DNA of 64,000 bases from Gammaproteobacteria bacterium MFB021. GTDB taxonomy: Bacteria > Pseudomonadota > Gammaproteobacteria > Pseudomonadales > Halomonadaceae. Location: assembly GCA_000737985.1 (NCBI GenBank), contig JNVT01000058.1, forward strand, positions 20,632 through 84,631. The letters are read 5' to 3'. Positions 42,499 to 51,571 of this stretch are shown here, piece by piece. The notes under the pieces are model-generated. The model searched no databases. It saw only the letters and a list, made by a program, of their open reading frames with translations, and was not told the DNA's origin. The number at the start of each line of letters is the position of its first letter. The first letter of the stretch is position 1. A program made the position numbers and the translations under genes.

Positions 42499-44076
42499 GT
42501 GGCGCAAGGCTATCTGATGGGACTCGACGGCGGGTCGAGCGCGACCAAGGCGGTGATCTTCGATCTCGCCGGTGACGTGGCGGGCGTGGGGCGGCAATCC
42601 TCACCGCTGGAACACCCCCAGGCGCACTGGGTCGAGCGCGACATGGAGACGGTCTGGGCCGGCGCGGCCGGGGCCATTCGTGACGCGCTGGCGCAGGCCG
42701 GGGTTAGCGCCAGCGAGATTCTCGCTGTCGGCGTGACCGCCCACGGCGATGGGCTCTACCCCGTCGACCGCCACGGCGAGGCGCTGGGCAAGGGCATCAC
42801 CTCCCTCGACAGCCGCGCCGCCGGGGTGGTCGAGCGCTGGTGCCACGCAGGCGTGCACGAGCAGGCGCTGGCGCGTCTCGGCCAGGTGCCGTTCGCGTTC
42901 TCGCCGGTAGCGCTGCTGGCGTGGATGCGCGCCGAGCAGCCCGAACGCTTCGCCGCTCTCGGCCACGTGCTGACCTGCAAGGACTGGCTGCGGTTCAAGC
43001 TGTGCGGCGAGATCGCCACCGACTTCACCGAGGCGAGCAGCGGCTATACCGACGTGCAGACCCAGCGCTACAGCCGCGAGGGGCTTTCGCTGCTCGGCAT
43101 CGAGCCGGTCACCGAGGCGCTGCCGCCGATTCGCATGCCGGAGGAGATTGTCGGCCGGGTCACTGCGGCGGCGGCGCGCGAGACCGGCCTGATCGCCGGC
43201 ACCCCGGTGGCCGCCGGGCTGCACGATGTCACCGCCAGCGCGCTGGGGCTGGGCAACGTCGACAGCGACAGCCTGACCATCGCCGCCGGCACCTTCAGCA
43301 TCAACGAGGTGTTCTCCGACGTGCCACGTCCCGACGCGCGCTGGGCTACGCGCAACGGGCTGCGCCCGGGGCAGTGGCTCAACATGGCGATCTCGCCGGC
43401 GTCGTCGAGCAATCATGAGTGGTTCCATCGCCAGTGGGGGCGTCCCGGCGATGGCGGCACGGCAGCGTTTCTGGCCGATATGGAGGAGGCGCTGGAGGAA
43501 GCCTTCACCAGCGACTCGCGGCTGGTCTATCACCCTTTCCTGTACGGCTCCCCCTATGCGGAGCCGGCCAGCGCCGGGCTGTTCGGGCTGCAGGGCTGGC
43601 ACCAGCGCGGCCATGTGCTGCGCGCGATCCTCGAAGGTGTGGTCTGCAACCACCGCGTGCACGTGGATGCGCTGGCCTCGCGCTTTGCCATCCGGCGCAC
43701 GCGGATCACCGGCGGCGGCAGCCATTCGCCGCGTCTGGCGCAGCTGTTCGCCGATATTCTGGGTCGCGAGATCGAGACTGCGCGGACCCAGGAGGCCGCC
43801 GCCTGGGGGGCGGCGATCTGTGCCGGTGTCGGCGCCGGGGTATTCCCCTCGATCGCCGCAGCGGCGGCGCTGTGCGAGCCGCAGCAGTGTTATCGCCCCG
43901 ACCCGCAGCGTCAGCAGGCGTGCCAGGTGCGCTTCGAGCGCTATCAGCGTCTGGTCGAGTGCCTGCGCCCGCTGTGGGGCATGCTCGATAGCCAGGCCGC
44001 GACGCATGCCGACGCAACGGACGACGCGACGCCCATTTCCGCTACCTCTGCGCCCGACCCGGGAGAGCGCCCATGA
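42499..44076 (+). CDS. FGGY-family carbohydrate kinase, candidate tetritol/tetrulose kinase
   Basis: The 525-residue kinase has the N-terminal ATP motif LMGLDGGSSATKAVIFD, a VTAHGDGLYPVD segment and the Asp-containing GLHDVTASALGLG region. The second FGGY signature GGGSHSPRLAQLFADILGRE (quoted in part) follows. I place the start at the GTG at 42499 because a perfect AGGAGG lies 6 bp upstream; an ATG at 42373 would begin within putative operators. It heads an operon with a GlpD-like flavoprotein, as EryA precedes EryB in Brucella. Erythritol kinase is the leading hypothesis, and other polyols remain possible. Confidence 0.8.
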   Translation: MAQGYLMGLDGGSSATKAVIFDLAGDVAGVGRQSSPLEHPQAHWVERDMETVWAGAAGAIRDALAQAGVSASEILAVGVTAHGDGLYPVDRHGEALGKGITSLDSRAAGVVERWCHAGVHEQALARLGQVPFAFSPVALLAWMRAEQPERFAALGHVLTCKDWLRFKLCGEIATDFTEASSGYTDVQTQRYSREGLSLLGIEPVTEALPPIRMPEEIVGRVTAAAARETGLIAGTPVAAGLHDVTASALGLGNVDSDSLTIAAGTFSINEVFSDVPRPDARWATRNGLRPGQWLNMAISPASSSNHEWFHRQWGRPGDGGTAAFLADMEEALEEAFTSDSRLVYHPFLYGSPYAEPASAGLFGLQGWHQRGHVLRAILEGVVCNHRVHVDALASRFAIRRTRITGGGSHSPRLAQLFADILGREIETARTQEAAAWGAAICAGVGAGVFPSIAAAAALCEPQQCYRPDPQRQQACQVRFERYQRLVECLRPLWGMLDSQAATHADATDDATPISATSAPDPGERP

Positions 44077-45953
44077 CATCCCATCACGCTGATACGCGCC
44101 AGGCCACGCGGGAGCGCCTGGCGAACGATCCCAACGTCGAGGTGCTGATCATTGGCGCCGGCATCAACGGCGCCGGGCTGTTCCGCGATCTGGCGCTGCA
44201 GGGTGTCGATGTGCTGATCGTCGACAAGCAGGACTTCTGCGCCGGCGCCAGCGCCGCGCCGTCGCGGCTGATCCACGGCGGGCTCAAGTATCTGGAGACC
44301 GGCGAGTTCCGGCTGGTGGCGCAGTCGACCCGCGAGCGCAACCTGCTGCTGCGCAACGCCCCGCATGTGGTCCACCCGCTGCGTACGGCGATGCCGACCC
44401 ACAGCTGGTTCGGCGGCATCTGGCCCTCGCTCAAGCGCTTCCTGCGCCGTCCGGCCAAGATCGACGACCGCGGCGTGCTGATCAGCGAGGTGGGGCTCAC
44501 CCTCTACGACTTCTTCGGCCGGCACTTTCGCAGCATGCCGCGCCACTCGGTGCTTTTCGGGCGGCGGGTGCGCGAGTCGTTGCCGGACGTGCGCCACGAC
44601 GTCAAGGCGCTACACACCTACTACGACGCCGCGATCACCCAGGCCGAGCGGCTCGGCTTCGAGCTGATCGACGACGGCTGCCGCGCCCATCGCGGGGCGC
44701 TGGCGCTCAACTATGTGGCCTTGGATTCCGTGACCCTGGACTCCGCGACCCTGGACTCCGTGACTCTGGGTTCCGAGAACGTCGAGCCCGTGGCCGGCCA
44801 GCAGTCGGGACAGGCGGGGCAGGGCGGTACCGAGGGTGTCACCCTGCGCTTCAGCGATGCCGCGGGTGAGGCCTTCGAGGTGCGCCCGCGCATCGTGATC
44901 AACGCCGGCGGCGCCTGGATCGATGAGATCAACCGGATGCTGGGGCGCGAGACGGCCTATATCGGTGGCACCAAGGGCGGCCATCTGATCGTCGATGTGC
45001 CCGATATCCGGCGTCAGCTCGATGGCCGTATGATCTATTTCGGCACCCCCGACGGGCGGATCTGCCTGATCTATCCGTTCATGCAGCACGTGCTGGTGGG
45101 GGCGACCGATATCCGTTGCGACGACCCCGACCAGGCGGTGTGCGACGACGACGAGCGCGACTACATGCTGGAGGCGGTGCGCTATCTGTTTCCGGATCTG
45201 GATATCGGCCCCGAGCGGGTGCGCTACCGCTATAGCGGTGTCCGCCCGCTGCCGCGCAGCGACGCCGACGACCCCGGCCAGATCAGCCGCGATCACGCGG
45301 TGCGCGAGGATCGGCTCGGCGAGGTGCCGCTGCTCTCGCTGGTGGGCGGCAAGTGGACCACCTTCCGTGGCTTTGCCGCCGAGGTGGCCGACGACGTGCT
45401 GGCACGGCTGGGACGCCGGCGCGACCTGAGCACCGAGCAGCTGGCGATCGGTGGCGGCCACGGCTATCCCCAGGACGAGGCCGCCCGCGATCTGTGGCTG
45501 GGCCGGGTGGCGGCGGCCTGCGGCGGCGACCGGCGCCGCGCGATCACGCTGCTCGAGCGCTACGGCAGCCGTGGCGAAGTGGTGGCGGCGCACTGTGAGG
45601 CCATCGCCGAGGGCCAGCAGCCGCTGGCCTCGCTGCCTGACTATCGGGCGGGGGAGATCGACTTCGTATGCCGCTGCGAGCGTGTCGAACGGCTCGGCGA
45701 CGTGCTGTTCCGGCGCCTGCCCATCGCGCTGTCGGCGCGGCTGACGGCCGCAGTGGTGGCGGAGGTGGCGACACACTGCGGCGCGGCGCTGGGCTGGTCG
45801 GCGGCAGCGCGGGAGGCCGAGATCGCTCGGGTCCACGCCATCGCTTGGGAGCACCACGGCGTCAATCTGGGCCGGCCTGATGCTGCTGACTCTGCGGATG
45901 CCGTATCGCAGACGGGGACGGGTGCGGGTACAGAAAGAGGAGAAGCGCGATGA
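44073..45953 (+). CDS. GlpD-like FAD-dependent dehydrogenase, candidate EryB-type polyol-phosphate dehydrogenase
   Basis: The 626-residue protein has the FAD motif VLIIGAGINGAGLFRDLALQG at the N-terminus, a GASAAPSRLIHGGLKYLE segment and RYRYSGVRPLP. The substrate-binding LVGGKWTTFRGFA and a C-terminal GlpO-like domain follow. It is longer than typical GlpD/EryB (about 500 residues). About 45 extra residues (around 215-260) include a 15-bp tandem repeat. It should oxidise a polyol phosphate at the membrane and pass electrons to quinone. Start overlaps the kinase stop (ATGA). Confidence 0.82.
   Translation: MTSHHADTRQATRERLANDPNVEVLIIGAGINGAGLFRDLALQGVDVLIVDKQDFCAGASAAPSRLIHGGLKYLETGEFRLVAQSTRERNLLLRNAPHVVHPLRTAMPTHSWFGGIWPSLKRFLRRPAKIDDRGVLISEVGLTLYDFFGRHFRSMPRHSVLFGRRVRESLPDVRHDVKALHTYYDAAITQAERLGFELIDDGCRAHRGALALNYVALDSVTLDSATLDSVTLGSENVEPVAGQQSGQAGQGGTEGVTLRFSDAAGEAFEVRPRIVINAGGAWIDEINRMLGRETAYIGGTKGGHLIVDVPDIRRQLDGRMIYFGTPDGRICLIYPFMQHVLVGATDIRCDDPDQAVCDDDERDYMLEAVRYLFPDLDIGPERVRYRYSGVRPLPRSDADDPGQISRDHAVREDRLGEVPLLSLVGGKWTTFRGFAAEVADDVLARLGRRRDLSTEQLAIGGGHGYPQDEAARDLWLGRVAAACGGDRRRAITLLERYGSRGEVVAAHCEAIAEGQQPLASLPDYRAGEIDFVCRCERVERLGDVLFRRLPIALSARLTAAVVAEVATHCGAALGWSAAAREAEIARVHAIAWEHHGVNLGRPDAADSADAVSQTGTGAGTERGEAR
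44721..44780 (+). repeat. Four 15-bp tandem repeats inside the GlpD-like gene
   Basis: The unit CTGGACTCCGTGACC, with variants, occurs four times in frame and encodes LDSVT-type pentapeptides. It lies in a Ser/Gly/Gln-rich insertion that looks like a surface loop. Confidence 0.9.
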
Positions 45954-46768
45954 ACGCAACGCCGAGCGCGGCCCAGCTCCGCTGTGGCCGTCTGTTCCGC
46001 CGTGCCAGCGGGCGCAGCTGCATGGTCGCCTTCGATCGCACCCTGCTGGCGGGGCCGGTGGATCACGCCCGGGATGCGTACGCCGTATGTGCGGCGATCA
46101 CGGCGGCCGGCCCCGATGCGGTGCTGCTGTCGCCGGGCCTGCTCAAGCAGAATGCGGCGCTGTTCGCCTGCCGCGAGGCGCCGGCGGCGGTGGTGCGCAT
46201 CGACTACCCCTGCGTGGGCGACTTCACCCTCGCCGGCGAAGAGCACCAGCGCCTGCTCGCGACCCCCGAGGAGGCCCAGTCGCTGGGCGCCGATGCGGTG
46301 GTGATGTGCCTGATCTCGGGCTACGCCGACCCGGCGCGGGAGGCCGACAATCTGGCCCGGGTAGCGCAGACCGCGCGCCGCTGCGAGGCGCTGGGACTGC
46401 CGCTGATCGTCGAGGCGGTGGTGTGGGGCGAGCGCGAGGGTGGCCGTCTCGACCCCGAGCGGATCGCCCGGGTGGCGAGGGTCGCCGCCGAGCTGGGGGC
46501 GGATCTGGTCAAGGCGCAGTTCACCGGCGAGATCGCCGACATGCGTCTGCTGGCGGCGAGCTGCCCGGTACCGGTGCTGATCCTGGGCGGGGCGGCGATG
46601 GGCGACGACGCGGCGCTGGCGCGCTTCACTGAACAGGCGCTCGAGGGGGGTGCCCGCGGGGTGATCTTCGGGCGTAACGCCTGGCAGCGCGACGACCCGG
46701 AGCGCGGCATCCGCGCGCTGGTGGCCCAAGTGCACGGCGCCGGCCACGACCGTGATGGCGGCGCTTAG
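45950..46768 (+). CDS. DhnA-type class I aldolase of unknown substrate
   Basis: The 272-residue TIM-barrel protein belongs to the DhnA/LsrF/YihT class I aldolase group. It has [13 protein letters not shown] near the N-terminus and the Schiff-base lysine in [11 protein letters not shown]. The phosphate-binding [14 protein letters not shown] and [14 protein letters not shown] follow. It overlaps the GlpD-like gene (ATGA) and ends the kinase operon. Brucella EryC at this operon position is unrelated in fold, so the pathway must differ here. Cleavage or rearrangement of a tetrulose phosphate is possible, but no substrate can be assigned. Confidence 0.78.
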   Translation: MNATPSAAQLRCGRLFRRASGRSCMVAFDRTLLAGPVDHARDAYAVCAAITAAGPDAVLLSPGLLKQNAALFACREAPAAVVRIDYPCVGDFTLAGEEHQRLLATPEEAQSLGADAVVMCLISGYADPAREADNLARVAQTARRCEALGLPLIVEAVVWGEREGGRLDPERIARVARVAAELGADLVKAQFTGEIADMRLLAASCPVPVLILGGAAMGDDAALARFTEQALEGGARGVIFGRNAWQRDDPERGIRALVAQVHGAGHDRDGGA

Positions 46769-46800
46769 CGCCGGCGTCATGACCGCCCCGCGGCGCGCGC

Positions 46801-46829
46801 TTGGCTTATCCCCGGGGCGTCGCTATTCT
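46801..46829 (+). promoter_or_regulatory. Candidate sigma-70 promoter of metK
   Basis: TTGGCT and TATTCT are separated by 17 bp, about 150 bp upstream of the metK start. The leader holds GC-rich hairpins, but I see no known SAM or SAH riboswitch. Confidence 0.55.
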
Positions 46830-46979
46830 GTGTGCAAACATTCGACCCCTCTCCCGGCGCGCCGGGGCGGGGATGCCGTGCGTCGTTTCCATCCGTTCAT
46901 TCGAGCGACGGCGCCGCTGTGTTGTCAGGCGGCCTTGCCCGCGAGCCGCAACCCGAGAACGAAGGGATCACTGTACGCC

Positions 46980-48200
46980 ATGAGCGAATACTCTCTATTT
47001 ACTTCCGAATCCGTCTCCGAAGGCCACCCCGACAAGATCGCCGATCAGATCTCGGATGCGGTGCTCGATGCCATCATTGCCCGTGACAAGCAGGCGCGCG
47101 TGGCCTGCGAGACGCTGGTCAAGACCGGCGTGGCGATCGTTGCCGGCGAGATTTCCACCACCGCCTGGGTCGACCTGGAAGAGCTGGTGCGGCGGGTGAT
47201 CCTGGATATCGGCTACACCTCCTCCGATGTTGGCTTCGACGGCGAGACCTGCGGCGTGATCAACCTGATCGGCAAGCAGAGCGTGGACATCGCCCAGGGT
47301 GTCGACCGCAGCAAGCCGGAGGATCAGGGCGCCGGCGATCAGGGGCTGATGTTCGGCTACGCCACCAACGAGACCGACTCCTACATGCCGGCGCCGATCC
47401 ACTATTCGCACCGACTGGTGGAGCGTCAGGCCGAGCTGCGCAAGAACGGCACCCTGGGCTGGCTGCGCCCGGACGCCAAGAGCCAGATCACCTTCACCTA
47501 TGGTGATGACGGCAAGCCCAACGGTGTCGATGCGGTGGTGCTCTCGACCCAGCACGACCCGGAGATCTCCCAGGAGGAGCTGCGCAAGGCGGTGGAGGAG
47601 CTGATCATCCGCGACGTGCTCCCGGAAGCCTGGATCCACGCCGGCACCCGCTTCCACATCAACCCCACCGGCAAGTTCGTGATCGGCGGCCCGGTGGGCG
47701 ACTGCGGCCTGACCGGGCGCAAGATCATCGTCGATACCTATGGCGGTATGGCGCGTCACGGTGGCGGTGCCTTCTCCGGCAAGGACCCCTCCAAGGTCGA
47801 CCGCAGCGCCGCCTACGCCGGACGCTACGTGGCCAAGAACGTGGTCGCCGCGGGGCTCGCCGACAAGTGCGAGATCCAGGTCTCCTACGCCATCGGCGTG
47901 GCCGAGCCGACCTCGGTGTCGATCAACACCTTCGGTACCGGCAAGATCGCCGAGGCCAAGATCATCGAGCTGGTGCGCGAGCACTTCGATCTGCGCCCCT
48001 ATGCGATCACCCGCATGCTCGACCTGCTGCATCCGATGTATCGCCTCACCGCGGCCTATGGCCACTTCGGGCGCGAGCCGTTCGAGACCAGCTATACCTG
48101 GACCGACGTCAACGGTGAGCGCCAGACCGAGACCTTCACCGCCTTCCCGTGGGAGAAGACCGACCGCGCCGAGGCGCTGCGCGCCGCTGCGGGGCTCTGA
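46980..48200 (+). CDS. metK: S-adenosylmethionine synthetase
   Basis: The 406-residue enzyme makes S-adenosylmethionine from methionine and ATP. It has [20 protein letters not shown] at the N-terminus. The signature [20 protein letters not shown] and the phosphate loop [19 protein letters not shown] (both in part) follow, with the tail [14 protein letters not shown] chose the ATG at 46980 because family similarity begins there; the frame is open for another 76 codons upstream without similarity. A terminator follows. In many gammaproteobacteria metK lies close to tkt, epd and pgk. Confidence 0.97.
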   Translation: MSEYSLFTSESVSEGHPDKIADQISDAVLDAIIARDKQARVACETLVKTGVAIVAGEISTTAWVDLEELVRRVILDIGYTSSDVGFDGETCGVINLIGKQSVDIAQGVDRSKPEDQGAGDQGLMFGYATNETDSYMPAPIHYSHRLVERQAELRKNGTLGWLRPDAKSQITFTYGDDGKPNGVDAVVLSTQHDPEISQEELRKAVEELIIRDVLPEAWIHAGTRFHINPTGKFVIGGPVGDCGLTGRKIIVDTYGGMARHGGGAFSGKDPSKVDRSAAYAGRYVAKNVVAAGLADKCEIQVSYAIGVAEPTSVSINTFGTGKIAEAKIIELVREHFDLRPYAITRMLDLLHPMYRLTAAYGHFGREPFETSYTWTDVNGERQTETFTAFPWEKTDRAEALRAAAGL

Positions 48201-48238
48201 GCCTCGGGTGTCAGACACTCTCTACCTGTGACGCAGCC

Positions 48239-48264
48239 ACGGGCCCGCTTCGGCGGGCCCGTTT
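48239..48264 (+). terminator. Intrinsic terminator of metK
   Basis: A 10-bp stem ACGGGCCCGC/GCGGGCCCGT with a TTCG loop is followed by a short T run. Confidence 0.85.
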
Positions 48265-48282
48265 ACGTCGCGGCTATCATTT

Positions 48283-48338
48283 TTCACGCATGGCAATTCA
48301 TGTATGGCCATTCATGTATGGCACTTCACGCATGGCTA
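48283..48338 (+). repeat. Four 14-bp tandem repeats directly before the antiporter ribosome site
   Basis: Units TTCACGCATGGCAA, TTCATGTATGGCCA, TTCATGTATGGCAC and TTCACGCATGGCTA follow one another without gaps. They end 4 bp before the GTG start's AGGAGG box begins to take effect (the box itself is at 48339-48343 with the preceding A). Confidence 0.92.
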
Positions 48339-48348
48339 GGAGGCCCTC

Positions 48349-49584
48349 GTGCTCGAACTCGCCGCGATCATTCTGACCGTGACCGCCGGGCTCGCCTGGT
48401 TCAACGAACGCTACATCCGGCTGCCGGCCACCATCGGCGTGATGCTGAGCGCGCTACTGCTGTCGCTGGCCATGCAGGGGCTGGCAGCGCTGGGCTGGGA
48501 GGCCCCCGCATCGCTGGCACGGGGCTGGGTCGAGGCGCTCGACTTCGACAGCCTGCTGATGAACGGGATGCTGTCGTTTCTGCTCTTCGCCGGCGCGCTC
48601 CACGTCGATGTCGCCAAGCTGCGTGACTACTGGGTCTCGATCGGCGTGCTGGCGACCCTGGGGGTGCTTGCCAGCACGCTGCTGATCGGCTTTGCCTCGC
48701 ACTGGCTGCTGGCCGCCCTGGGGGCGCCGGTGGCGCTGCCCTGGTGTCTGGTGTTCGGCGCGCTGATCTCGCCCACCGATCCGGTGGCGGTGCTGGGGAT
48801 CATGCGCGGAGCCGGCGCGCCGGCGGACATGGAGGTGCGCATCGTCGGCGAGTCGCTGTTCAACGATGGCGTCGCGGTGGTGCTGTTCACGCTGTTGCTG
48901 GCGGCGGCCGAGAGCGGTGAGTCGCTGTTCGGCTGGCACGCGATCTGGCTGTTCGCCGAGGAGGCCGGCGGCGGCGCGCTGTTCGGCCTGCTGCTCGGCT
49001 ATGGCGTGCACGCGCTGATGAAGCGGGTCGACCAGTATCAGGTCGAGGTGCTGCTGTCGCTGGCGATGGTGCTGGGGGGCTATACCCTGGCCACGCATCT
49101 GCACGTCTCCGGCCCCATCGCCATGGTGGTCGCCGGGCTGGTGGTGGGCAATCACGCCTGGACCCATGCGATGTCGCCGCAGACGCGCCAGCATCTCAAC
49201 GATTTCTGGGAGCTGATCGACGAGATTCTCAATGCGCTGCTGTTCGTGATCATCGGGCTCGAGCTGCTGGCGCTGCCGTTCCGGGTCGACTACCTGTGGG
49301 TCGCGGTGCCGCTGATCCTGCTGCTGCTGGCGGTACGCTGGCTGGTGGTGGCGGTGCCGGTGACGCTGGCGCACACCCATTTCCGGCGCGGTTCGATCCC
49401 GGTGCTCGCCTGGGGCGGGCTGCGCGGCGGCATCTCGGTGGCACTGGCACTGTCGCTGCCACCCAGTGAGGCGCGTGACGTGGTGCTCAATGTCACCTAT
49501 CTGATCGTGCTGGTGTCGATCGTCTCCCAGGGGCTGACCATCGGCCGGGTGGTGCGCCGGGTACTGGCGGTTGGAAAGCGGTAG
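48349..49584 (+). CDS. NhaP-type Na+/H+ antiporter (CPA1 family)
   Basis: The 411-residue membrane protein has about 12 helices. The CPA1 ion-binding region includes FGALISPTDPVAVLGIMRGAG and GESLFNDGVAVVLFTLLL. A later basic motif is GGLRGGISVALALSLP. It exchanges protons for sodium or potassium at the inner membrane, as expected in a salt-adapted organism. The start is GTG at 48349, preceded by a strong AGGAGG. Four 14-bp repeats lie just upstream in the leader and could affect expression. Confidence 0.9.
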   Translation: MLELAAIILTVTAGLAWFNERYIRLPATIGVMLSALLLSLAMQGLAALGWEAPASLARGWVEALDFDSLLMNGMLSFLLFAGALHVDVAKLRDYWVSIGVLATLGVLASTLLIGFASHWLLAALGAPVALPWCLVFGALISPTDPVAVLGIMRGAGAPADMEVRIVGESLFNDGVAVVLFTLLLAAAESGESLFGWHAIWLFAEEAGGGALFGLLLGYGVHALMKRVDQYQVEVLLSLAMVLGGYTLATHLHVSGPIAMVVAGLVVGNHAWTHAMSPQTRQHLNDFWELIDEILNALLFVIIGLELLALPFRVDYLWVAVPLILLLLAVRWLVVAVPVTLAHTHFRRGSIPVLAWGGLRGGISVALALSLPPSEARDVVLNVTYLIVLVSIVSQGLTIGRVVRRVLAVGKR

Positions 49585-49791
49585 GAGATATAGACTTTAG
49601 TCGGAGTCTCCGGGCCCGGCATGGTATCGCGGGCGGGCCTTGCTTACTCTTGGGGCCTGTCGCGCAGGGCCGGGCCACCGAGCCCGAAGCATGAATCATG
49701 GCCCGCGGGTCATGGACGAACGCCGCGGGTGGGCCAGTGACGGTACCACGCGCGGACGCAAGGCGATCACACTCAACAGACGGGGTATACC

Positions 49792-51003
49792 ATGAGGCTA
49801 CGTACAGGGATGCTGTTTGCCGCACTGGGTCTTTCCGGTGCGCTGCTGGCGGGCTGCGGCGATGATGCCGACGACAAGGCGAGCAGCGAGAGCCAGACAT
49901 CGTCTTCCTCGCAGCAGAGCGAGTCGACCCCCGCGCAGGGCGAGAACGGCAGCACCAGCCAGTCCTCTTCCAGCGACACCGCCTCGGCGGAGCAGGCGCA
50001 GCCGGTCAATCTGATCTTCGGTACCGGCGGTACCGGCGGCAGCTACTATCCGATCGGTGGCGCGCTCAAGAGCGTGTTCGAAGCCAGTGACCTGGTCGAC
50101 AACGTTCAGGTGGTCTCCACCGGCGCTTCGGTGCAGAACATCAACAACATCACCGACGGCCTCAACCAGATCGCGATCGTCATGAGCGACGTCGCCTACG
50201 ATGCGATCAAGGGCCAGAACCAGTTCGATGGTAACCCCGCCGACATCAAGGCGCTGGCCGGCATGTACCCCAACGTGGTGCAGGTGGTGGCGACCGCGGA
50301 TAGCGGCATCCACAGCATCGCCGATCTCAAGGGCAAGCGTGTCGGCGTCGGCAAGGTCGGCTCCGGGGTCGAGCAAAGCGCGTCCAAGGTGCTCGAGTCG
50401 GCCGGTCTGAGCTACGACGATCTGGCCCAGGTCAGCCACACCGGTTACGCCGACAGCGTCACCGGCATGAGCAACGGCAACATCGATGCCGCTTTCTTCA
50501 CCTCCGGCGTGCCCAACTCCAGCATCACCGGGCTGATGCAGAGCACCGACATCACCTTCGTGCCGGTGAGCGGCGACGTCGCCAGCAAGCTGCTGGAGAA
50601 GTACCCGTACTACGAGAACTACGAGATTCCGGCCGGCGCGCCCGAGCGCTATGACCTGGGCAGTGCGGTCGATACCGTGGCGATCCGCAACGTGATGATC
50701 GTCGGCAGCGACATGCGCAACGACGTCGCCGAGGATCTGACCAAGCGCTTCCACGACTATCTCGAGTCGGGCAACGTCTCCGTCGGCGCGCTCAAGCAGT
50801 TCGACCCTGCCAGCATGAACCAGAACCTGGTGGTGCCGCTGCATCCGGGCGCCGAAGCCTACTACGCCACCCTGGCCGAGAACGGTGACGCCGCCAAGTC
50901 GCAGAGTGATAGCGACGCCATGGCTGGCGAAGCTACCAGCAGCGACGCCTCGGCTAGCGACGATGGCCAGAGCAAAGCCGAGGACAAGGCACCGCAGTCC
51001 TGA
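49792..51003 (+). CDS. TAXI-family TRAP transporter receptor lipoprotein
   Basis: The 403-residue receptor has a lipoprotein signal (ALGLSGALLAGC, Cys22) and then a ~50-residue Ser/Gln/Asp/Glu-rich linker. The TAXI domain starts at NLIFGTGGTGGSYYPIGGAL and includes IAIVMSDVAYDAIKGQ and GVGKVGSGVEQSA. An acidic Ser/Asp-rich tail of about 40 residues follows the domain. TAXI receptors capture dicarboxylates or glutamate-like solutes for TRAP permeases. The flanking low-complexity acidic regions suit a haloadapted surface protein. The gene is first in a three-gene operon. Confidence 0.88.
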   Translation: MRLRTGMLFAALGLSGALLAGCGDDADDKASSESQTSSSSQQSESTPAQGENGSTSQSSSSDTASAEQAQPVNLIFGTGGTGGSYYPIGGALKSVFEASDLVDNVQVVSTGASVQNINNITDGLNQIAIVMSDVAYDAIKGQNQFDGNPADIKALAGMYPNVVQVVATADSGIHSIADLKGKRVGVGKVGSGVEQSASKVLESAGLSYDDLAQVSHTGYADSVTGMSNGNIDAAFFTSGVPNSSITGLMQSTDITFVPVSGDVASKLLEKYPYYENYEIPAGAPERYDLGSAVDTVAIRNVMIVGSDMRNDVAEDLTKRFHDYLESGNVSVGALKQFDPASMNQNLVVPLHPGAEAYYATLAENGDAAKSQSDSDAMAGEATSSDASASDDGQSKAEDKAPQS

Positions 51004-51039
51004 TGATGCCGCGTGCGGCGTGACGTCAGCGGTCGGGGG

Positions 51040-51561
51040 ATGACCCGCCGGCGCTGGCGCTGGTGCCTAGTGATGACGGTGGCGATCCTGCTCGGGATCG
51101 CCACCGTCGCGTATCCGCTCCCCTGGCTGGCGGTCAAGCAGGGCGCCGAGTGGCGTCTGGCGCTGCCGGGCTGGGTCGGTACCACCTTCAAGATCCGCTG
51201 GATGCACTCGGTCGAGAAAGAAGACTGGGAGGAGTGGTACCGCATCACTGCCGATGGCGCTATCGAGATCACCGGCACTCGCTTCAAGACCTTTGGTGCC
51301 GGCGTGCCCGCCCATGCGGGCAAGGAGACCCATCTCGCCGATGGCTGGGTGGTGATGACCGGCATCGATCGGGTGGTCGACCCGCTGGCGATCCAGGCGG
51401 CGGTCGCGGAGCACTACCGGATGATCTTCGCCGGCCATGTGATCCCGCTGTCCCGCCACGATCCGCCCCCCATCCTGACCTTTTCTGTGGTAAAAGCGCC
51501 TGTGTGGCAGGTACTCCCGGCGCTGCTGAGGCCGTGGGTGCCCTGGCTCAACCAGCCCTAG
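51040..51561 (+). CDS. DUF1850-family membrane protein of TAXI-TRAP operons
   Basis: The 173-residue protein has one N-terminal transmembrane segment (LVMTVAILLGIATVAYPL) and a small exported domain. The domain has IRWMHSVEKEDWEEWYRIT and FKTFGAGVPAHAGKETHL typical of DUF1850. The family is regularly found between TAXI receptors and fused permeases, but its role is unknown. I prefer the ATG at 51040 with an upstream GGGGGA; a GTG at 51013 is possible. It lies 36 bp after the receptor gene and 10 bp before the permease. Confidence 0.8.
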   Translation: MTRRRWRWCLVMTVAILLGIATVAYPLPWLAVKQGAEWRLALPGWVGTTFKIRWMHSVEKEDWEEWYRITADGAIEITGTRFKTFGAGVPAHAGKETHLADGWVVMTGIDRVVDPLAIQAAVAEHYRMIFAGHVIPLSRHDPPPILTFSVVKAPVWQVLPALLRPWVPWLNQP

Positions 51562-51571
51562 GGAATCGAGT

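Noticed and set aside
46769..46979. SAM or SAH riboswitch upstream of metK
   Set aside because: The leader is GC-rich with hairpins, but no conserved riboswitch blocks were recognised.
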